From the NCBI RefSeq assembly GCF_004379255.2, contig NC_056050.1:186001-250000 (forward strand): 64,000 bases of DNA. The letters are read 5' to 3'. Positions 58,625 through 64,000 of the stretch are shown piece by piece. The first letter of the stretch is position 1; the number at the start of each line of letters is the position of its first letter. The notes beneath the pieces are model-generated. The model was not told the origin of the DNA. It saw only the letters and a program-made list of their open reading frames with translations, and did no database searches. A program made the position numbers and the translations under genes. Source of the stretch: Salvia splendens (lineage: Eukaryota > Streptophyta > Magnoliopsida > Lamiales > Lamiaceae).

Positions 58625-59321
58625 GAGCATGCGTAACGCAAGGGGCCGGGCCGCATCTCGCGAGTCCCGGCCCGTCCCATGCATTACACGGAAGGGCGGC
58701 ACGGCTCAGGCCCGTCCCGGTGACGCGTGACCGGCCTGGGGAGCGTCCCGCGTCCCGGCCTGGGACGGGGTTGCACGGTGACGGGCCGCTACTGTTCATC
58801 GATTTTTAATTTTTTTTTTTTTTTTGCATTTTTAAGAAGAAGAAGAAGAAGGGGGAGAGGGGGAAGGAGGAAGAGGAAGAAGAAGGAGATGGAGAGGGGC
58901 GACGTTTTTTTCATCAATTTTAATTTTTTTTTATTTTTTGCATTTTTAAGAAGAAGAAGAAGGGGGAGAGGGGGAAGAAGAAGGAAGAGGAAGAAGGAGA
59001 TGGAGAAGGGCAACGTGTATTGCAGAATTTTAATTTTTTTATTTTTTTTTGCATTTTTTTTATTACTCTAATTTTTTGTATATTTTTTAGTTTATAATTT
59101 ATTATTTTTGTATTAAAAATGAATTTCTCGTGTTATAATTGCTCAACGTATTTTATTTTACGTTCAAAATAGGTTGGAGTTGTGAATAGTGTCATTTATT
59201 AGTTGCGGCCCGGGCCGCAACCTCCAGGGTTACAGCAGTTGGGGCCTGGGCCGCAACTGTAGAGGAATGATGACGTGGAGGGGACTTGGGGCCGGAAATG
59301 GGGACGGGGTTATTGATGCCC
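58625..59321. mobile_element. Nested Harbinger-type MITE with polypurine tandem repeats
   Basis: The ends are GAGCATGCGTAACGC and, inverted, GGGCATCAATAACCCC, flanked by TAA (58622-58624 and 59322-59324). The interior contains two to three copies of an approximately 120-bp unit (about 58800-59045) composed of a T-rich part and an AAGAAGAAG/GGGGGAGAGGGGGAAG purine part. Confidence 0.7.
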
Positions 59322-59572
59322 TAAGGACTTCCCACTGCACTACCAGTTCATAAGGACATCCTATTGCACAGTTGCGGATATCCTTTCTACACTAATAAAA
59401 ATTCATAAATTCACCAAATTAAACAATTTACGGAATTAAACAATTAACGGAATTAAAATTTTTACACAAATACAGAGAAATTGCAACCATTTTATTTAAA
59501 AAAAACATACACAGTAAAAAAAACATACATAATTATTAAAAAAAATTACGTAGTTAAAAAAAAACTGTCGTC

Positions 59573-60693
59573 TCACTCTTCTGATTCCCCACCGCCAGTA
59601 CCCTCGTCGTCCCCGCCGGTAGTCCTCTCGTCGCCACTCTCCGCCATGTCTCCCAACCCCAAATCGCACTGCATACAGTTGATGATATCCTTCAGCGACG
59701 ACCTGTAATGGCGATCGGTCGATGTCCACCATTCAACCATTGCACGTAACAAGGTTTCATGTTGCGCGACGCGGGCGAGTGAGGGGAGCTCGGGATCGTT
59801 TTGGTTAGGAGCTGCCGATTGGGCCTTTGCGGACCCGCTGGCGCTTCCACTCGCCATCCGCGCCGCGGACTTTTGCCCCACCGGGCGACGGAGGCGGGCC
59901 GACGATGAAGGTGTCGGGAACTCTGCCTCGGCGGGAGGGAGTTCGTGGGAACCAGCACTGCTACTATACTCCCTGGAGCCGCTGATCTTCGTCCGCTTCG
60001 GCCAGCTAGATTCAACACCAGCAGTAAACTTGGCTGAAGTCTGCACCACAAGATACACATCCCAGTATTTGAATTCCCCGAAGCTCGCCGCAGAGTCTTT
60101 GAGCTGATGGAGAGACAGAAGCTTCACATCCTCGGCAGACATACCGCTGGTTGCCGAGCGAAGGTTGTTTGTGTAAATGCCGGTGAATCGGCTGAGCTGC
60201 CTCTTCAGCCGCTCCCACTGTTTCCGGCATTGCTCTCCGTTGTGAGGCTTCCCCCTAGCGGTTTGAATTGGAGGTAGCTTGGCTAATGCGCCACCACATC
60301 CTGTCGATATGCTGGTTAGCCCCGATATATGGATCCTCCATTATACTGATCCACGCCTTCGCAAGCGCGATGCACTCATTTGTGCTCCAGACGGTCCTCT
60401 TTTTCCCGCTGGATCCCTCCCCCCTCAGCCGCCCCCGCCTCACCATCGTTCCCCGCCGCAGGCGAGGTAGTGCCCCGTCCCATGCCCCTCCCTCTCCATG
60501 TCCTCCCCCTCCTCCCTGTCGCCGTTGGTGCGTCTGTGGGAGAATCCCGGATCAGAGATAGCCCCAACTCCTCCATCGAGAACGTCTCGATGCCAGTGAA
60601 CTGAGTCTCGAGAGGAGTACTTGGGGGGTTGTCCGTCGACAACAAATCCATATAGGGGCGATAGACATTGTCTACCGGTGGTTGGGGGACTAT
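59573..60693 (-). pseudogene. Harbinger ORF1-like Myb/trihelix protein, frameshifted
   Basis: Read on the minus strand, the segments are an N-terminal PQPPVDNVYRPYMDLL part (60693-60400), a trihelix/Myb-like core with VWSTNECIALAKAWISIMED (about 60410-60260), a stretch with EQCRKQWERLKRQLSRFTGI (about 60240-60170), and a C-terminal NAM-associated-like part (FGEFKYWDVYLV to a stop at 59573). These lie in different frames, so at least two frameshifts separate them. The pattern matches the DNA-binding ORF1 of plant PIF/Harbinger elements. The top end is truncated by the copia element. Confidence 0.65.
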
Positions 60694-60912
60694 TGAAAGA
60701 TTGGTATGATTGTAATATGTTTCGATGATCTGATTAATCAATAGGTGTGCCTTAATATAGGCCATATTACATCCATGTATGGTAGGGAATAATCTATTCC
60801 TAGACAATGTGATTATGTATCAATCACCTCTTAATTGTGTATCGATCATGCGCTAATTACATATTCTCTTGCCTTCTTTGTCTTGTGCTTCTTTTGGTAA
60901 GTTTTTGTGACA
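60694..60912 (-). repeat. 3' LTR of the copia element
   Basis: A 219-bp LTR with TG...CA ends, set next to the polypurine tract. Such short LTRs are usual in the Ale/Retrofit-like copia lineages (inference). Confidence 0.8.
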
Positions 60913-61050
60913 CTCCCCCTCAAGTTGAGCAACGGCATCTCCGATGCTTAACTTGCTTAATACTTCCTTGAACATCTTTGGGTCTACTGCTTTGGTAAGG
61001 ATGTCTGTGAGTTGGGCTTCTGATCTGACAAATGGGAATTCTATAATCCC

Positions 61051-64000
61051 TCATTCGATCTTTTCTTTAATAAAGTGACGGTCCACTTCCACATGCTTCG
61101 TTCTGACATGCTGAACCGAATTCTCGAAGATGCTGATAGTTGCCTTGTTGTCACAGAATAACTGACTTCTTCTTTTGGGGGGAAGACCAATCTCAGTGAG
61201 CAAACGCCTTAACCACATAATCTCTGTTAGACCACTCTTGATACCTCGGAACTCAGCCTCAGCACTTGATAATGCTACCACCTTTTGTTTTTTGCTTTTC
61301 CAAGTAACTAGATTTCTTCCAACGAAGGTAAAGTATCCTCCAGTAGACTTTTGGTCTATCGGGTTGCTTGCCCAGTCGGCATCCGTGTATCCATCTACTT
61401 CAAGATCATTCTTCTTCTTCAACAATACTCCATAACCTGCTGTACCCTTCAAATAACAAACTACCCTTAGTGTTGCATCCATGTGATTTTCATGAGGTTT
61501 TTGCATGAACTGGCTTATGACTCCTACTGCATAGGATATGTCTGGCCTTGTATGGCGAGATATATTAGCTTGCCGACCAGACGCTGGTATTCTTCTCGAT
61601 TGGCTAATTTTGCTCCATCTTCAAATTTAAGGCAATGGTTCACCATAAGTGGTATGTCTGCCGGTTTGCAGTTAAGGAGCCCAGTTTCTGCAAGAAGATC
61701 CAACACATACTTTTTCTGTCGCAGGAATATCCCTTCTCTGGATCGAAGTACTTCAATCCTTAAGAAATATTTGAGTGCTCCCAGATCCTTCATCTCAAAT
61801 TCCTGGAATAAGTTTCTCTTCAAGTCTTTTATCTCTTCTTCATCATCCCCCGTTATGATCATATCATCCACATAGATGATTAAACAGACCATCCGGTCAC
61901 CTCTTCTTTTTATGAACAAAGTGTGGTCTGATTGGCTTTGAGAGTATCCATACTTGGTCATGGCTTGTGAGAATCTCCCAAACCATACTCTAGGGGACTG
62001 TTTTAGTCCGTAGAGAGTTTTCTTCAACTTGCACACTTGTCCTTCTCCGAATTCCACTGAGTATCCTGGAGGGACTTCCATGTACACTTCTTCATTTTTC
62101 TTCAATTTTCCATGTAAGAAGGCATTTGTTACGTCAAACTGGTGCAACTTCCAATCCTTGCAGGAAGCCACTGAAATCAAGGTTCTGACTGTATTCATTT
62201 TTCCACCGGGGAGAAGGTATCCTCATAGTCGATCCCATAGGTTTGAGTGTACCCTTTTGCCACCAGCCGTGCTTTGTACCTCTCGATGGATCCGTCTTCC
62301 CGTCGTTTGATGGTGAACACCCAACGGCACCCTATGGGTTTCTTCCCGTGTGATAGGTTGCATTTCTCCCAAGTATTGTTTCTGAGAAGTGCATCCATCT
62401 CCTTTTTCATCGTCTCTCGCCAGTGCTGGTGCTTCATTGCTTCTTCGGCTGATCGTGGAAGATCATCTTCATACAAGGCTACTTCAAAGGCTCGAGCCAT
62501 CTCAGTGAGGTGTCCAACCGAGAGGTTTGCCATAGAGTACTTTGTTTTGCGTCCCTTCCAGTCAGGTGAGTATCTTTTTGGTGGTACACCCCTTGTACTT
62601 CTTGGTGGTAGCTCAAACATTCGGCCACTCGTACCTGGTTCTTCACTTGTCTCATTTTTCCTGTCTCACATGGTTAGTATTAAGCTGAGCCGTGGAATTA
62701 CTCTCAGGATGACTAACCTCAGGAATCGCAGGCGGTTCTGACGGTGAGGCTAGTTCATTGGATTCGCAAGGTTGATCATGGGATGAAGACGGCCTGGTAG
62801 TACTGCAGCTCGCATCGTCTGTTGGACCATCTTCTATCACAGGACTTGGCAATGGCAGTAGGCAAGGAAGTGGCTGGTCTGAAGGTAGTGGGTGGTCTGG
62901 ACTTGGGCTTGGGGACCAACTTAGCGGGTCACTAGCGGGTTCAGAACCCTTTTCCTCCCCCTGACTGCTAAGTTGGTTATAAAAATATTCGTTTTCCACA
63001 AAATCACCGTTCATGGTAACGTACAGGCGTTTTGTTTTGGGATCGTAGCACCGATATCCTTTCTGATCCCTCCCATATCCTACGAAGACACACTTAACAG
63101 AACATGGAGAGAATTTCGTTCGGTCATGTTTTGGTATGTGGACAAAGACAGAGCACCCGAAAATTCTGGGGTCAAGTGTAAGTGGTGGTGGGATCTGGTT
63201 TTGTGTAGAGAAGGCATCGAAGGGAGTTTTGAAGTTTAGGATATGGGTGGGTAAGTAGGTATATCGAGGTAGCTATAGCTTCTGGCCAAAAGATTTTCGG
63301 GACGTGCGAGTCGATTAGAAGGGCTCTAGTCATTTCTAGGATTTTCCTGTTTTTTTGCTCAGCGACCCCATTTTGCTCAGGGTATGTGGACACGTAGTTT
63401 GATGTACTAACCCTTTTTTAGAGAAAAACTGTTGCATTCGTGAGTTAAAAAACTCCCCCCCGTTGTCTAATTTAAGGACTTTGATTTTTTTGTTATACTG
63501 AGTGTGCACCATATTGTAGAACAAGGTAAACTTGTCAAAAACATCAGATTTGGATTTCAAAAAATATACCCATGTCAAACGCGTGCTATCATCGATAAAA
63601 AAAAACTTAAATCCAAGGCTACCCAAAACAGGTGCTGGGCCCCAAACGTCAGAGTGAATCAAAGAGAAAGTAGTGTCCATACGAGAGTTGTTGAGCTTAT
63701 ATGAGTGTCTATGGCTCTTAGCAAAAAAACAAGTATCACAATTGAAAGAAAACCGAGACAGCATCGCATGTATCCTATGGAGGGATGTCCTAACCGACGA
63801 TGCCAAAGCCAACCTTGTGATTTTGTTGGTCCGTGAGTCAGCATCGCAGCACCGGGTTGGGCCATCTTGTCCACATAATACAATCCTTGGTCATGACTAA
63901 GTGAGAGTAATTTGTGTGCCAACAACGGCACATATAGGCAATTTGAGATCTGGAGTGTTGGAGTGATCTTGATTGTGCCTGCCTCTTGGATTGGAATTAT
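61051..64000 (-). pseudogene. Copia pol remnant: GAG-pre-integrase, integrase, RT, RNase H
   Basis: From right to left on the minus strand: GAG-pre-integrase (LWHRRLGHPS, CDTCFFAKSHR, about 63850-63720), the integrase core with IHSDVWGP and LKLDNGGEF (about 63660-63440), its continuation with EQNGVAEQKNRKI (about 63390-63200), a Ser/Pro-rich spacer (63014-62640), reverse transcriptase with [30 protein letters not shown] and YVDDMIITG (62620-61524), and RNase H (GYTDADWASN, about 61390, to the stop at 61051). Breaks in the frame occur near 63410, 63200, 62630, 62195 and 61520, so it is inactive. Confidence 0.9.

Larger units (their letters stand above)
58561..60693 (-). mobile_element. PIF/Harbinger-type element remnant (outer), right end cut by a copia insertion
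   Basis: The left end GGGCATCCACAGTGGTG follows TAA (58558-58560), as in Harbinger elements. It is interrupted by a nested element (58625-59321). The minus strand of 59573-60693 encodes broken pieces of a Myb/trihelix-like protein resembling Harbinger ORF1. The right terminus is not visible: the sequence is entered by the copia LTR at 60694. Confidence 0.6.
60694..64000 (-). mobile_element. Ty1/copia LTR retrotransposon, decayed, continuing beyond the window
   Basis: The 3' LTR is 60694-60912 (219 bp; in element orientation TGTCACAAAAAC to CAATCTTTCA), preceded by a polypurine tract CTTGAGGGGGAG at about 60913-60925. The minus strand upstream encodes pol from the GAG-pre-integrase region to RNase H. 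The 5' LTR, gag and protease lie beyond position 64000. The left flank ACTAT (60689-60693) would be the target duplication. Confidence 0.9.

Overview
This is a stretch of nuclear DNA from a eudicot plant. The evidence is short exons with GT-AG introns, plant-type nuclear genes (a KH-domain FUBP-like protein, tubulin folding cofactor E, cytochrome c, a FAX/TMEM14 plastid protein, a plastid UPF0301 protein), Stowaway, hAT and Harbinger MITEs, and plant lineages of Ty3/gypsy and Ty1/copia retrotransposons. The species cannot be fixed from the sequence; an asterid (Lamiales-like) is only a guess.

Layout. 1-4469 (+): 3' half of a KH-domain RNA-binding protein gene. 4678-9932 (-): a complete young Ty3/gypsy chromovirus with LTRs that look identical, one uninterrupted 1.5-kb-residue-scale gag-pol frame and a 5-bp target duplication. 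10362-15494 (-): a tubulin folding cofactor E (TFCE) locus with three independent coding lesions, one an 841-bp hAT element in exon 4. 15689-27600 (+): a small RRM gene whose second intron holds a 10.9-kb Tat-lineage gypsy element (15969-26824, antisense to the gene). 27666-28361 (+): FAX2-like plastid membrane protein. 28799-29972 (-): cytochrome c. 32535-34119 (+): plastid NTF2/SnoaL-like protein. 34683-36043: hAT element with a nested Harbinger MITE. 36215-46127 (+): a second, damaged Tat element in the opposite orientation, ending in a truncated LTR fused to an AP2/ERF gene remnant. 47520-51021: a 3.5-kb hAT-type element with a nested 1.5-kb insertion. About 52890-55197 (+): broken CDK-like protein kinase gene. 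55692-58430 (-): plastid UPF0301/AlgH gene. 58561-60693: Harbinger-type remnants. 60694-64000 (-): decayed Ty1/copia element running off the window.

The most interesting part is the pair of Tat elements. Each carries gag-protease and then a pol (RT, RNase H, second archaeal-type RNase H, integrase) separated by a single in-frame UAG. Both copies keep the context UAG-CAA-UCA, which fits the UAG-CAR-YYA readthrough rule. Between pol and the 3' LTR, each carries a spliced gene on the opposite strand (two conserved introns; a product resembling the 'putative gypsy type transposon' family) plus a second antisense coiled-coil ORF, followed by tandem repeats. In the first element these antisense genes lie in the same direction as the RRM host gene.

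Host genes and transposons are closely interleaved. TFCE and the RRM gene are divergent with a 194-bp spacer, the RRM stop and the FAX2-like start are 65 bp apart, and several elements are nested with target duplications readable by eye. All identities are read by eye without database searches; exon borders are inferred from splice signals and continuity of conserved protein sequence.
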